Positions 17,225 through 25,503 are shown, counted from the first letter of the stretch. The stretch: DNA of 64,000 bases from Stieleria magnilauensis (GCA_007753675.1 CP036432.1:10201381-10265380); one strand, 5' to 3'. Notes: a model not told the origin generated them from the letters alone. Made by a program: numbers and translations.

Positions 17225-17644
17225 ATGCCACAGTACACCGACCAGGAAATCATCGATGCGATTCGACGAAGCGACGGCACCGCCCGAGCAGCCGCCCGCG
17301 TTCTCGGATGCCATCGCGAGACGATTGCACGCCGCGTAAAGGATTCCTCCGCGATCGCGGAAGCACTCCGCGAGGCGAACGACTGCACGACTGACGAAGC
17401 CGTTGGGCAACTCAAGCGGGCCATCAAACGCGGCAAGGCTTGGGCGATCAAGTTTTGGCTTGCAACCCAGGGGCGGCACGCAGGTTTCACCACATCGATG
17501 ACCGCCAACGCGGCAGACCGATCGGCCTCGGTCATCATCGTGCGCGACCAATCGCAAATTCCCGAGCCGACGGGCGACGGGATGCAAATCATCTTACCGG
17601 ACAACGGGCGCGGCGGCTTACGCACTGACCAAGCGGAGACATGA
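17225..17644 (+). CDS. Phage-like helix-turn-helix protein (terminase-small-like)
   Basis: 139 residues. The N-terminus has a Fis/resolvase-like helix-turn-helix (TARAAARVLGCHRETIARRV). The middle segment GQLKRAIKRGKAWAIKFWLATQG resembles a helix typical of phage proteins that carry terminase-small-subunit-type DNA-binding domains. The C-terminal third is proline/glycine rich and probably disordered. No large terminase is encoded here, so it may be a transcription factor or a satellite function that redirects a helper phage; the second idea is speculative. Confidence 0.6.
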   Translation: MPQYTDQEIIDAIRRSDGTARAAARVLGCHRETIARRVKDSSAIAEALREANDCTTDEAVGQLKRAIKRGKAWAIKFWLATQGRHAGFTTSMTANAADRSASVIIVRDQSQIPEPTGDGMQIILPDNGRGGLRTDQAET

Positions 17645-17752
17645 TTAACGACACTGAGGTTGATTAACGTCACGGGCGACAGGGGTCTTTATGATAAGCC
17701 AAGTGCCAGTGGAAGCGGACAAAATCACTCGCGTTACAGGAGCGGCAATTAG

Positions 17753-18148
17753 ATGCAATTGAGTGTGCACAAAATCAAGCCCGGCGAACCACTGCCTGAG
17801 CCGAAGGATTCAGAGCAACACATCGTTTTCACGCAGGACGATCTCGACGAGCTTCGACACGTCGTTGGCGATGAGCTCTGGGATAGCTACTACGAAACCC
17901 TTCCCGCATTGCTCAAAAGGCTTGGCGATCAACTGCGGACGAAGCTGAGAAACGCCGAGCGGGAAAAACGCTGGCCGATCTCAGATGAGATGCTTCAGAC
18001 CGCCCGCGAATGCTTACCCGCAACAATGAACCTTTGTGACCATGATGAGGATATCATTGACCCGAGAACCGCGACGGTCACTGAGCAACCTTTCCCGGGG
18101 CGTCGCGACAGCAAGATTTCACCTCCAAACCCACAGGCAAGATCATGA
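17753..18148 (+). CDS. Element protein of unknown function
   Basis: 131 residues, acidic and mostly helical in the first 100 positions (FTQDDLDELRHVVGDELWDSYY), with a proline-rich tail (RRDSKISPPNPQ). No signal peptide, no membrane segment and no recognised domain. Its stop overlaps the next gene by ATGA, so it is translated together with the membrane-anchored protein at 18145. A 108-bp spacer separates it from the gene at 17225. Confidence 0.6.
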   Translation: MQLSVHKIKPGEPLPEPKDSEQHIVFTQDDLDELRHVVGDELWDSYYETLPALLKRLGDQLRTKLRNAEREKRWPISDEMLQTARECLPATMNLCDHDEDIIDPRTATVTEQPFPGRRDSKISPPNPQARS

Positions 18149-18459
18149 ACAAAGAGAATCTATTATTTGGCGTCCTGATGCTGTTCATCGGCCTATCGAT
18201 CGGGGCAACTAGCACGCCGAACGAATACGATCGGGCGTGTCAGAATTTCATGGCTGAAACGCGAGCAGCACAGGTGGTGATGAAAGACGACAAACGCTGG
18301 GAGGCCGCAAGAAAACGCGGTGAACACTGGCTATCCATTATGGAGCAGTTCCGGCCAACTGCGGCAGCACCGCAGCAGCAGCCACTCCAACGTGGCGGCG
18401 AAGTCACCGATCCCACCCTCGATAAAATCCGGCAGGAGTTCCCCAACTTTGGCCGATAG
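18145..18459 (+). CDS. Small membrane-anchored or exported protein
   Basis: 104 residues. The first ~21 form a single hydrophobic segment (LLFGVLMLFIGLSIGA) consistent with an anchor or signal peptide. The rest is soluble and polar with a Gln/Pro stretch (AAAPQQQPLQ) and ends LDKIRQEFPNFGR. Translationally coupled to the previous gene. Function unknown; superinfection exclusion or lysis accessory roles are possible but not shown by sequence. Confidence 0.6.
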   Translation: MNKENLLFGVLMLFIGLSIGATSTPNEYDRACQNFMAETRAAQVVMKDDKRWEAARKRGEHWLSIMEQFRPTAAAPQQQPLQRGGEVTDPTLDKIRQEFPNFGR

Positions 18460-18713
18460 TGTGCCGCATGAAGTATCGGCGAAAGCCTCGTACCGAAAAC
18501 ACTTGTGAATTGGCTTTTGGTTCGCGTCCATGATGGGCTGAGCAACGCTGGTAGGAGCCAAAAACATAGGTCGAACTTGACACAGCGATGCCGAAAGATA
18601 ATCTTGGAATCGCCGTCGTCTTGGACTTCAAACCGAAACGACTTGGCCATCGCTTGTAAATGCGATCGGCGACGAAGCAACAATCTCACAATTCTTCAAT
18701 CATTGAGAAACGT
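18460..18713. other. Spacer without genes
   Basis: About 250 bp between the membrane-anchored protein and the structured region upstream of the integrase. No convincing gene or terminator seen; overlapping short frames on both strands have no domain signature. Confidence 0.5.
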
Positions 18714-18825
18714 CAACGGCGAATAATTTGTGGGAGCAATCCCGAGCTTTGATCTGGCATAGGCCAGCTAGCGACGGACCCGACCGGGCGTGAGATCCCG
18801 GTTTGAAGCAGGTTATTCGCCGTTG
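18714..18825 (+). ncRNA. Candidate structured RNA upstream of integrase
   Basis: A perfect 13-bp closing helix CAACGGCGAATAA/TTATTCGCCGTTG encloses 86 nt with three hairpins: GGGA-GCAA-TCCC (18732-18743, a GNRA tetraloop), CTGGC-ATAG-GCCAG (18754-18767) and CCGGG-8nt-CCCGG (18784-18801). This gives a four-way-junction-like fold ending 36 nt before the integrase ATG. It could be a leader that controls integrase expression, a ribozyme-like RNA, or a folded DNA site. I cannot assign it to a known RNA family. Confidence 0.6.
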
Positions 18826-18861
18826 GCGTGCGCGGTCCACTCAAGCCGCAAAGGAGCAACC

Positions 18862-20253
18862 ATGGCATCGATTCGAACTGAAGCAAACGGGCGGTCGAGT
18901 GTGCTTGTGATCCAGCGTGACCGCAAGACCGGAAAGAAACGCCGCCGGACAATCCGCCTACCTGAAATGAAATCCCGAGCGGTTGAAGACGCGGCGGAGC
19001 GGATCCAAGAACTGGTCGATCGGTATCACGATGGCGAGACACCCAGCAAAGCGGCGCGGCATTGGCTTGACGGGCAACCGGACGTTTTGCGCGATCGCCT
19101 GGAACGATTCGGAATCGTCGAAATGAGCGCGGAGAAGCGGGATGCCATTGAAGCCGCCGAGCAGGGCCAGCGTGAGGAAACGAATAACATCACGATTCAA
19201 CAACTCGCCAAGCGTTTCCTAGACTTGAAAAGCAATCAGAAGAAGTCGACGATTCTGACATTTGAGAACGTCATCGCGAATCTAAAAACTCACTTCGGAA
19301 GCAATCGGTTGATTCACACGATCACCCCTTTCGATGCGGAGAAATTTGCGACTTGGTTGGCGACGAAAAGCAACCGCCGCGATACCGCCCAGAAACGCAA
19401 GTCACTTTCGAAGGCAACCGTCGGGAAGCGTATCGGAATCGCTCGGCAAATTTTCAAGACCGCGATCAAGATGAAAGTCTTAACCGAAAACCCATTCGCT
19501 GAAGTGAAGGCGGCTAACGCGATCAACCGAGACCGCCAAGTGTATGTCTCGGTTGAAGACATCAACCTTTGTTTGGAACAAGCCCCAGGCCAACAGTGGC
19601 GGACAATCATCGCCCTTTGCCGATTCGGCGGACTCCGCAATCCATCGGAAGTTTTGCGACTGCGTTGGATCGATGTTGATACGGTCAACTATGAATGGAT
19701 GATCGTTCACAGTCCGAAGACCGAGCACCATGAAGGCAAAGAATCCCGCCGCGTTCCGATCTTCGGTCAACTGCAGAAGGAGCTTGAAGCATCTTGGGAC
19801 GCTGCCGAGGAAGGGGCCGAATGGGTTGTCAGCGAATACCGTTGCCCGTCGCAAAACATGCGTACCACGTTTCAGCGAATCATCAAGAATGCTGGTCTGG
19901 CCCCTTGGCCAAAACTGTTCCAGAACTTGCGGGCGTCAGCGGAAACCGACTTCATCCGGGCAACCGGCGGAATGACCAAATTGGTTGCCGAGTGGATGGG
20001 CCACAGCCCAAGAATTTCGCTGGTCCATTACGACATGACCCACAAGGCCGCGCAGGAGGGTGCCATTGCCAGCGTCAAGGCGTTTTTCGCGGCACACGAT
20101 ACAGGCACAGCAATGGACCGAAACAGCCCGCAAGCGACCGAAACCGAAAGTGCAACATGCGAAAAACCCCGTAAACACGGCGTTTCAGGGCAAAACCATA
20201 GGGGTGGCAGGACTCGAACCCGCGACCAAGGAATTATGAGTTCCCTGCTCTAA
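18862..20253 (+). CDS. int: Tyrosine integrase crossing its own att site
   Basis: Tyrosine recombinase of 463 residues as read in the integrated state, starting at ATG 18862 after AAGGAG. The SAM-like core-binding domain is around residues 110-210. Catalytic motifs are GGLRNPSEVLRLRW (first Arg), QNLRASAETDF (second Arg region), WMGHSP (His) and VHYDM (Tyr, near residue 390). The final ~14 codons after the att core lie in the antisense strand of the tRNA gene (ending DQGIMSSLL). In the excised circle the frame would instead enter the segment at 13736-13933, giving 516 residues. It should catalyse integration and excision at the tRNA 3' end. Confidence 0.9.
   Translation: MASIRTEANGRSSVLVIQRDRKTGKKRRRTIRLPEMKSRAVEDAAERIQELVDRYHDGETPSKAARHWLDGQPDVLRDRLERFGIVEMSAEKRDAIEAAEQGQREETNNITIQQLAKRFLDLKSNQKKSTILTFENVIANLKTHFGSNRLIHTITPFDAEKFATWLATKSNRRDTAQKRKSLSKATVGKRIGIARQIFKTAIKMKVLTENPFAEVKAANAINRDRQVYVSVEDINLCLEQAPGQQWRTIIALCRFGGLRNPSEVLRLRWIDVDTVNYEWMIVHSPKTEHHEGKESRRVPIFGQLQKELEASWDAAEEGAEWVVSEYRCPSQNMRTTFQRIIKNAGLAPWPKLFQNLRASAETDFIRATGGMTKLVAEWMGHSPRISLVHYDMTHKAAQEGAIASVKAFFAAHDTGTAMDRNSPQATETESATCEKPRKHGVSGQNHRGGRTRTRDQGIMSSLL
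20198..20214 (+). repeat. Right attachment site (attR core)
   Basis: Second copy of ATAGGGGTGGCAGGACT. It covers the last 16 positions of the tRNA, including the discriminator base, so integration leaves the tRNA sequence intact. Confidence 0.88.
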
Positions 20254-20272
20254 CCGACTGAGCTACACCCCC
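20199..20272 (-). tRNA. tRNA with CAU anticodon (probably elongator Met)
   Basis: 74 nt. Acceptor GGGGGTG pairs with CACCCCT, discriminator A. The D arm has AGCTCAGTCGGTTAGAGC, the anticodon loop is CTCATAA (anticodon CAT) on the stem GGGAA/TTCCT, and the T arm is GCGGGTTCGAGTCCTGC. The 3' CCA is not encoded. A CAU anticodon can be elongator Met, initiator Met or Ile2. The acceptor has a closed first pair (G-U), which argues against initiator; elongator Met is most likely. Confidence 0.9.
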
Positions 20273-20529
20273 GGTGTCGAGGGCAGATTCTAGCCCAAAT
20301 CCGAGTCCGTTCGAAGCCGTACAGGGCCGTAATGCGCGCGGAATCCCTGACCAACCAAATTTTGACCAGCATCTCCTCCGCGACAAACCCGTCGGGAACA
20401 GAGCACGCGTGCGACCACTGAATCGTGTTCCGAAAGTGTGGAGCGGACGAGGTAACCCACCGATGGCAGCGCGAACCCACGGATCACCTTCCCGGCGGTC
20501 GTTGGCACCGACATCCCGGCTCTTCCCAA

Positions 20530-21504
20530 TCATTCTGCCATCCATCGACCGGCATCCGCAAAACAGTCGGCAGTGCTAATTCGTTGAGAGCTGACGCTGA
20601 CAGAGACCCTCTGCGGGCCTTCAGCCTTGGCTGCATTCGGACCAGCCTTCTCCTGACGTTCGACTGCAAGTTCGGACCCGATGAACTCTTCCATCGGTTC
20701 ATAGTATTCCTCGACCGACCGGATGTAGGTCTCCAGTCGTATTTGTGCAGGGCGTGCGGTGACGTAGTTCGCCGGCTCGATCCAGACCCAGACGTTCAAC
20801 CAGAACAGCGTCAATACGCTCACGGCGATCAGCAATTGACCGACACTCTGTGCGAAATTGAAGCTCCAAACCAACCGGATTGCAATCAATACCAGGAAAA
20901 CTGCGACACTCCAGGATGGGCCTTCATGCATCACCCACTGCAAGATCAACGGGCTTACCCAAGAGGGACCAGGTAGCCAGTGGTCCGATGAGTTTGGCTG
21001 GTGCTGTTCGATCATCCCAATCAACCGATCGCTTGACGCATGGACGTGGATTGGAAGCCCAAAAGCGTCCCAACCAAGCTGGAAATGGACCACCATCTGC
21101 AGCAACAGTGCCACCACGCCCGTTCCGATCAACAAACTTCGAATCGAAAACTGAACGCGAATCGCCAAACGCGCCGCAATGCCACCCATCAATAGCCACA
21201 GAAGAACAAATGACACGCCGGTTAGAATCCAGTGCTGAACCGATTCTGAAACGAGTCCAGCCGGCCCTGCTCCTAAAAACAAAACGCTAAGGCCGACTCC
21301 CAGGAAGTACAATGCGAACAGCCAAAGAACGCCCCTGGTGTTCGGGCTTGGGCGTCCAAAGAGAATCCAGAGTACGGTCAGAACAATCGTTGTCCCAAGC
21401 GCGCTTGCAAACAGCGAAAGCGCGATCATGCTCGCCGCACGGACCACGGCACCAGCCGGCGTCGGTTGGCTTTGATTTACGCTGGCGGCAGCTCTCTTTA
21501 CCAC
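20530..21504 (-). CDS. Multi-pass membrane protein of unknown function
   Basis: Up to 324 residues with about seven hydrophobic segments (MIALSLFASALGTTIVLTVLW, GVLWLFALYFLGVGLSVLFLG, ILTGVSFVLLWLLMG, LLIGTGVVALLLQ and others), then a soluble acidic C-terminal tail. No family recognised. The assigned start (GTG 21504) lies inside the reading frame of the upstream gene, and the codons before it (DATRWEAVVKRAAAS) also read as plausible protein. It may therefore be the C-terminal part of one larger gene broken by a frameshift rather than a separate gene. Confidence 0.55.
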   Translation of the reverse strand: MVKRAAASVNQSQPTPAGAVVRAASMIALSLFASALGTTIVLTVLWILFGRPSPNTRGVLWLFALYFLGVGLSVLFLGAGPAGLVSESVQHWILTGVSFVLLWLLMGGIAARLAIRVQFSIRSLLIGTGVVALLLQMVVHFQLGWDAFGLPIHVHASSDRLIGMIEQHQPNSSDHWLPGPSWVSPLILQWVMHEGPSWSVAVFLVLIAIRLVWSFNFAQSVGQLLIAVSVLTLFWLNVWVWIEPANYVTARPAQIRLETYIRSVEEYYEPMEEFIGSELAVERQEKAGPNAAKAEGPQRVSVSVSSQRISTADCFADAGRWMAE

Positions 21505-22069
21505 CGCCTCCCACCGAGTCGCGTCCTTGACGCTCCGATGCTGTCAGCTTGCTAACTTGACCGCGTTCTCGTTCAAGATCTGATCTGACCTCCAAGAGAA
21601 TGCGTCGCATTTGGTAGGTGATCGTTTGGTATCGTGTCAGCTTGTCTGATCGTTGATTGACTTCCCTGGGAAACAGAACCGCGCGGACATCCTCGTCCGC
21701 TACGTCTTTAGCAACGTCCGATGTATACAACAAACAAGGTTCATGAAAGATCAGAGCCGCCGCTGCGTACAGCCCGGCATCATCAGGGTGTGCCTTGAGG
21801 ATGCGATCCACCGCTTCTTGCCAGAATTCATACTGGCGATCAGGGTATGATTCCGCCGGCGTACGCATGTCGACGCCGACCCCGATCGTTGCGAGTGAGA
21901 GCGTGTGCAGCGAAGACGCAAACTCTTCGGATCCAGGACGAGCCCTCCAATACAGATTCACAAACCCGAACAGCAAAAGTATTGACAGCAAGCCGATCCA
22001 TACGGTTGCAGCGCCGACGCAAGGTCGGACGCGATGCAACGGACGTCGAATTTGCTCGCGGATTCCCAT
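21287..22069 (-). pseudogene. Probable N-terminal part of a frameshifted membrane gene
   Basis: From ATG 22069 (MGIREQIRR) the frame gives one transmembrane helix (ATVWIGLLSILLLFGFVNLYW), then a helical soluble region (EFWQEAVDRILKAHPDDAGLYAAAALIF) that looks TPR-like. From about 21540 the sequence turns into Gly/Arg/Cys-rich text (GRDSVGGGGKESCRQRK) that is the out-of-frame reading of the next gene. A 218-bp same-strand overlap is not natural, so a frameshift near 21510-21590 is likely, joining this to the membrane protein at 20530. A single ancestral protein of about 510 residues would result. A sequencing error is an alternative. Confidence 0.5.
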
Positions 22070-22396
22070 CGTCGCAATCGTACCAGTTCCGCGGCAATTG
22101 CCCAAAGGGAATCAACAACATCGCCTGGGGATATCGATCGTAGACCGGCAGCTTTTGGCAACCCATTTCGTTTCTCTCCCTCTGGGAGAGACGGCGTTTG
22201 CGCAGCAAGCACACGCCAGAGAGGGCCCACGTCGCAAGAGACGCCGCAAAAGACTCGGCGCCTTGCGCTACGATCAAAACCATCACTGATACAATGAACG
22301 TCCCTTGGCGAACCGAGCCGAGTGATCCTTTTTTCCGACCCATCGTTTCTGCCAGACGACAACAACCGCTTCGTCGTAACCGTACACCAGAACCAG

Positions 22397-24220
22397 TTAG
22401 CGACGTCTGGTTGACTTGTTGAGGAGGCGGCGGCGGGCTCGGCGGGTGCGTTTGCGGTCGGCGGCTTGGCGGCGTTCGTCCTGCCTGTACTCGCGAATCG
22501 ATTCAGGGTGCTCCGCTTTCCATGCGTGGGGAGTCAGTACGGACCAGTCTGTCTCGCCGGCGAGCGCCCTCCGTAAGACATCGTCCAAGTACGCTCGCAC
22601 GTCCAAGTCGTTGCGGATCGCGCTGCCGATGATCGTTAGCAGGTTTGCTGCTCGCTCTCCTGAAGCCACCGAGCCCTTAAAGAGCCAGTTCTTCCTTCCC
22701 GTGGCGACGCGTTTCATCAACTGCTCGCAATCGTTATTGTCCAGCGGAATCGTCGCGTCCTCGGTGAAGCGGCACAGTGCTTCCCAGTGACGTCGCACAT
22801 AGCCAGCCGCCACACCGAGATTGCTCTTGGGAAGAACCGACGGTGACTGCATCGCTTCGCTGTCGAGGTACTCCGCGATCTGGTCGAGAACATGACGCGA
22901 TAAGCTTTGACGTCGCGCAAGACGCGCTGCATCGTCAAGCTCCTTGATCTGGTCTTCTACGTCGTAAAGCATCCGAATCAGCGACTCCAACTTCGCCACT
23001 TGCAGAGGGAACGCACCGCGACACTCATCGATCTTGCGACGCGCATGCGCCCAGCATGCCGCGAACGTGATTCGCGAGTCACTTCGTAGATCGATCTTTT
23101 GAAAACCCGACCAGCAGTCTCCTAGGACGTTGCCTTTAAAATCACTCAGTACATCATCCGGTCCATCGCGGTGACGACTCACCGTAAAATCGAACACCAC
23201 CACCGGAAGACGTGAGGCGTAGTAGCCCCACATGTTTGCGTTGATGCTTGGCTTGCCGGACTCGATCGCATTTCCAAGCACTTCGCCGATCCGCTTGCCG
23301 CGGGGATGTTCCGATAGGTCAGGCATGGCCTTCGGTGTGATCAACAACACACCGGTGTCGTCGCAGCCGACCGTGCGATCGTGCTTCAAAACGCTTCGCA
23401 AGTAATCAGCAAGCGGACGAAGCGCGAACTCGACGGCCGTTTCGATGTTCCCCAATGTGCTGCGACTGGGCGTCCAGCCACTGCCGGCGAACAGATCTTG
23501 CTGACGATAAAACGGCAGGTGATAGAAGTATTTCCAGGCCACAACTTCGACTCCAATCGAGGCGTCAAAGCGATCGCCTTCGACCAGACCGGTGGGACGC
23601 TCGGGAGTGACGATTCCTTGTGATTTGTCGGTCGGGTGAGCGTACTTGGCATACTTGGTCACCCGGACTTTCAGTTCACCGGCGGTGCTTTCGAGCGTCT
23701 CGACTTCGTCATAGCCGATCAGGATGAGGCCTTTGCGTTGGGCTTCGGGCAGGTCGACGATCTTTTCGTATCGCGGCAAGTGTTCGGGGAACTTGCGGTC
23801 GCTTGGTTCCGGACGTTTCTTTCTGCGTTTCTTGTTTGCCTCTTCGGCGTCATCGACAATCTGTTCGGCCTCGCGAATGGCTTCTTCCAGCGCGCTGACC
23901 ACCTCGGGCGTGGGCTCTTCTCCGAGATCCAAAAACAACTGGCCTTCGCCATCGACGCGTCGTTCACTCTTGCGCCCGTAGAGTTGTTTGAGCAGTTTTT
24001 CGATCTTCAGGTTTAGCTCGATGACCTTCTCGTCGAGCTTGTCGTGATCGGCTTTGAGTTCCAGGACGCTATGAGCTTGCTCCTCGATCAGCTTGTCTTT
24101 GAGCGATAGCTCGGTGGCCTGCTTGCCAATGATCTGTTGATGTTCGCCGACCTGCGATTGCAGCTCTGCAATCAGTTGATGGCAAGCGTCGATGTCGTTT
24201 GGAAGAGGCTTCGAATTCAT
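22397..24220 (-). CDS. tnpC: IS66-family transposase TnpC
   Basis: DDE transposase of about 607 residues from ATG 24220. A long N-terminal coiled coil (EQAHSVLELKADHDKLDEKV) is followed by the zinc/HTH region, the catalytic core (VGCDDTGVLLITPKAM, WAHARRKIDECR) and the IS66 C-terminal motif PLDNNDCEQLMKRVATGRKNW, with TIIGSAIRNDLDVRAYL after it. The C-terminus is Arg-rich. It works with TnpA and TnpB. An intrinsic terminator lies between it and tnpB, so read-through or a separate promoter is needed for expression. Confidence 0.95.
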   Translation of the reverse strand: MNSKPLPNDIDACHQLIAELQSQVGEHQQIIGKQATELSLKDKLIEEQAHSVLELKADHDKLDEKVIELNLKIEKLLKQLYGRKSERRVDGEGQLFLDLGEEPTPEVVSALEEAIREAEQIVDDAEEANKKRRKKRPEPSDRKFPEHLPRYEKIVDLPEAQRKGLILIGYDEVETLESTAGELKVRVTKYAKYAHPTDKSQGIVTPERPTGLVEGDRFDASIGVEVVAWKYFYHLPFYRQQDLFAGSGWTPSRSTLGNIETAVEFALRPLADYLRSVLKHDRTVGCDDTGVLLITPKAMPDLSEHPRGKRIGEVLGNAIESGKPSINANMWGYYASRLPVVVFDFTVSRHRDGPDDVLSDFKGNVLGDCWSGFQKIDLRSDSRITFAACWAHARRKIDECRGAFPLQVAKLESLIRMLYDVEDQIKELDDAARLARRQSLSRHVLDQIAEYLDSEAMQSPSVLPKSNLGVAAGYVRRHWEALCRFTEDATIPLDNNDCEQLMKRVATGRKNWLFKGSVASGERAANLLTIIGSAIRNDLDVRAYLDDVLRRALAGETDWSVLTPHAWKAEHPESIREYRQDERRQAADRKRTRRARRRLLNKSTRRR

Positions 24221-24267
24221 GATGGCGACATTATAAATTTCACTCCAAATCGCGCAAAGCAAGGCGC

Positions 24268-24308
24268 AAAAAAACCGACTCCGCGAAACAAATTTCGTGG
24301 AGCCGGTT
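24268..24308 (-). terminator. Terminator/attenuator between tnpB and tnpC
   Basis: On the minus strand, a 16-bp hairpin with two mismatches (arms 24273-24288 and 24293-24308) is followed by seven T. It would stop transcription from tnpAB before tnpC, limiting transposase production. Confidence 0.75.
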
Positions 24309-24332
24309 CGTTTCGAGTCGATTGGCGATGGG

Positions 24333-24683
24333 CTAAGCTGCCATTCGTTTGCGTCGGGTCTTGGCCGCTTTCAGTGACACTCCTGCGATCCACATGGCCA
24401 GTTCGACGTTATCGATCACGATGTGCGAGCTGCCGTCCTCTGCCTTTGGTATTTCGACGGTGCCTTGTTCGAGCCTTCGATACCAGAGCGTCAGTCCGCC
24501 GGTTTCCCACCACAGGGCTTTGATGCGATCGCGTCTGCGATTGACGAACAGGAACAACGAACCATCGGTCACGCTGTGATTCATCGCAGTGGTGACGATG
24601 CCGGTCAGTCCGTCGAAGCCTTTGCGAAAATCGACCGGTTCGGTGCAAAGATAAATCGGCACACCGGAGGGCAACCCGATCAT
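24333..24683 (-). CDS. tnpB: IS66 accessory protein TnpB
   Basis: 116 residues, full length for IS66 Orf2 (the TnpB of IS66, unrelated to the RNA-guided TnpB of IS200/IS605). Family signature YLCTEPVDFRKGFDGLTGIV near the start and LFLFVNRRRDRIKALWWETGG in the middle. It starts in the stop of tnpA (ATGA, 4-bp overlap). It is required with TnpA for transposition in characterised IS66 elements. Confidence 0.95.
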   Translation of the reverse strand: MIGLPSGVPIYLCTEPVDFRKGFDGLTGIVTTAMNHSVTDGSLFLFVNRRRDRIKALWWETGGLTLWYRRLEQGTVEIPKAEDGSSHIVIDNVELAMWIAGVSLKAAKTRRKRMAA

Positions 24684-25036
24684 GGCCGGGCCTCCGGCTG
24701 TTGGCTTGGTTGCCGATCCGTCGGGACCTCCACGCGGATTCGAATGCCGCCGGGAAGTTCGATGGTGGTGCAGGCAGTCGCCGGGCCGACGACCCGATCA
24801 GGCTCGCCAGCCTGATCGCCGGGCAGGCCAGGTAGGCGAAGCGGCACGAACTGGACGTTCGGCTCGCCTGGCTCTGGCTCGAGGAGTGCTGGCGACTGGC
24901 GCAGCTTTTTCTTCCATTGATAGAAGGACGGCTGCGAGACGCCTTCATTTCGACAGAACTGGGCGACGGTCATTCGCGAGCGATCAAATCGACGCAACCG
25001 TTCCTGCCAAACCTTGGCAGTTTTGGATCGGGGCAT
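24680..25036 (-). CDS. tnpA: IS66 accessory protein TnpA
   Basis: 118 residues from ATG 25036, after a GGAG. The N-terminal half has the helix-turn-helix of IS66 Orf1 (KVWQERLRRFDRSRMTVAQF, RNEGVSQPSFYQWKKKLR). The C-terminal half is Pro/Glu rich and ends with the strand TIELPGGIRIRVEVP, typical of the family. First gene of the IS, close to the right inverted end. Confidence 0.93.
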   Translation of the reverse strand: MPRSKTAKVWQERLRRFDRSRMTVAQFCRNEGVSQPSFYQWKKKLRQSPALLEPEPGEPNVQFVPLRLPGLPGDQAGEPDRVVGPATACTTIELPGGIRIRVEVPTDRQPSQQPEARP

Positions 25037-25124
25037 GAGTTTTCTCCGTTTGGTGAAACGAAACAAAACCCACCACGGTAAACCCCGCGCCTACAACGGT
25101 TCTGGTGTACGGTTACGCTTCGTC

Positions 25125-25503
25125 CGCGAAGTGAAAAACCTCGAGCTGTAACGTGGCAGAGGCATCCTACCTCTCAAAAAACAAGCTGAAAGCTTGCCCG
25201 ACGTTCCGAAACACCCGCGGCGGAGCAAACCATCGCGGGTGATTTCATTAGACTTCATCGAAGAACGCCCAACCGGCCTGTCACCTATCACCACTGGGAC
25301 CGCAGCGATGGCGTATCCTTCTAACTTCTGTGACAACGCACTTGAAAGAGCAGCGAAGAACGTGAGACAGGGTGCACGGAGGGTGTTCCGGCGTCGGCCG
25401 CCGGAGCAGTGAAGCAGACATTCTAAAGCCGCACCGTTTAAACGGACTGGCTGAATACCGAAAACAAGACCTGACCTAGCCGAAGCATTGCCGATCAAAG
25501 CAA
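25125..25503. other. Gene-free spacer between IS66 and hamB
   Basis: 379 bp following the target duplication. No gene, repeat or terminator with clear signal. It probably represents the original flank into which the IS66 inserted. Confidence 0.5.

Larger units (their letters stand above)
13719..20214 (+). mobile_element. 6.5-kb tRNA-integrated genetic element
   Basis: Bounded by the 17-bp direct repeat ATAGGGGTGGCAGGACT, whose right copy forms the 3' end of a CAU-anticodon tRNA on the minus strand. All internal genes are on the plus strand: an integrase tail fragment, an unknown gene, two helix-turn-helix proteins (excisionase candidates), a DnaB-N/RepA-like helicase, four small genes, a membrane-anchored protein and a tyrosine integrase beside the tRNA. 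There are no capsid, portal or conjugation genes, so it resembles a self-replicating satellite or minimal integrative element. Confidence 0.88.
22376..25116 (-). mobile_element. IS66-family insertion sequence (intact)
   Basis: 2741 bp with inverted ends GTAACCGTACACCAGAACC (22376-22394) and its perfect complement (25098-25116), flanked by the 8-bp target duplication GCTTCGTC (22368-22375 and 25117-25124). It contains the three-gene set tnpA, tnpB and tnpC. All genes are complete, and the perfect duplication points to a recent insertion. The joined flanks would be intergenic. Confidence 0.95.

Noticed and set aside
17225-17644. True small terminase of a prophage
   Set aside because: No large terminase, portal or capsid genes are present; only an HTH and one helix resemble the family.
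18714-18825. Reading the structured region as an integron attC site
   Set aside because: The outer arms end in CAAC/GTTG, but the attC core consensus GTTRRRY is not met, and no integron integrase is present.
20215-20253. End of the integrase as a functional C-terminus
   Set aside because: These codons are the antisense of a tRNA and follow the att core, so they are imposed by the insertion site rather than by the protein family.
21840-22343. Minus-strand frame of about 167 codons
   Set aside because: It overlaps the better membrane-protein frame in another phase and has no recognisable segment or ribosome site.
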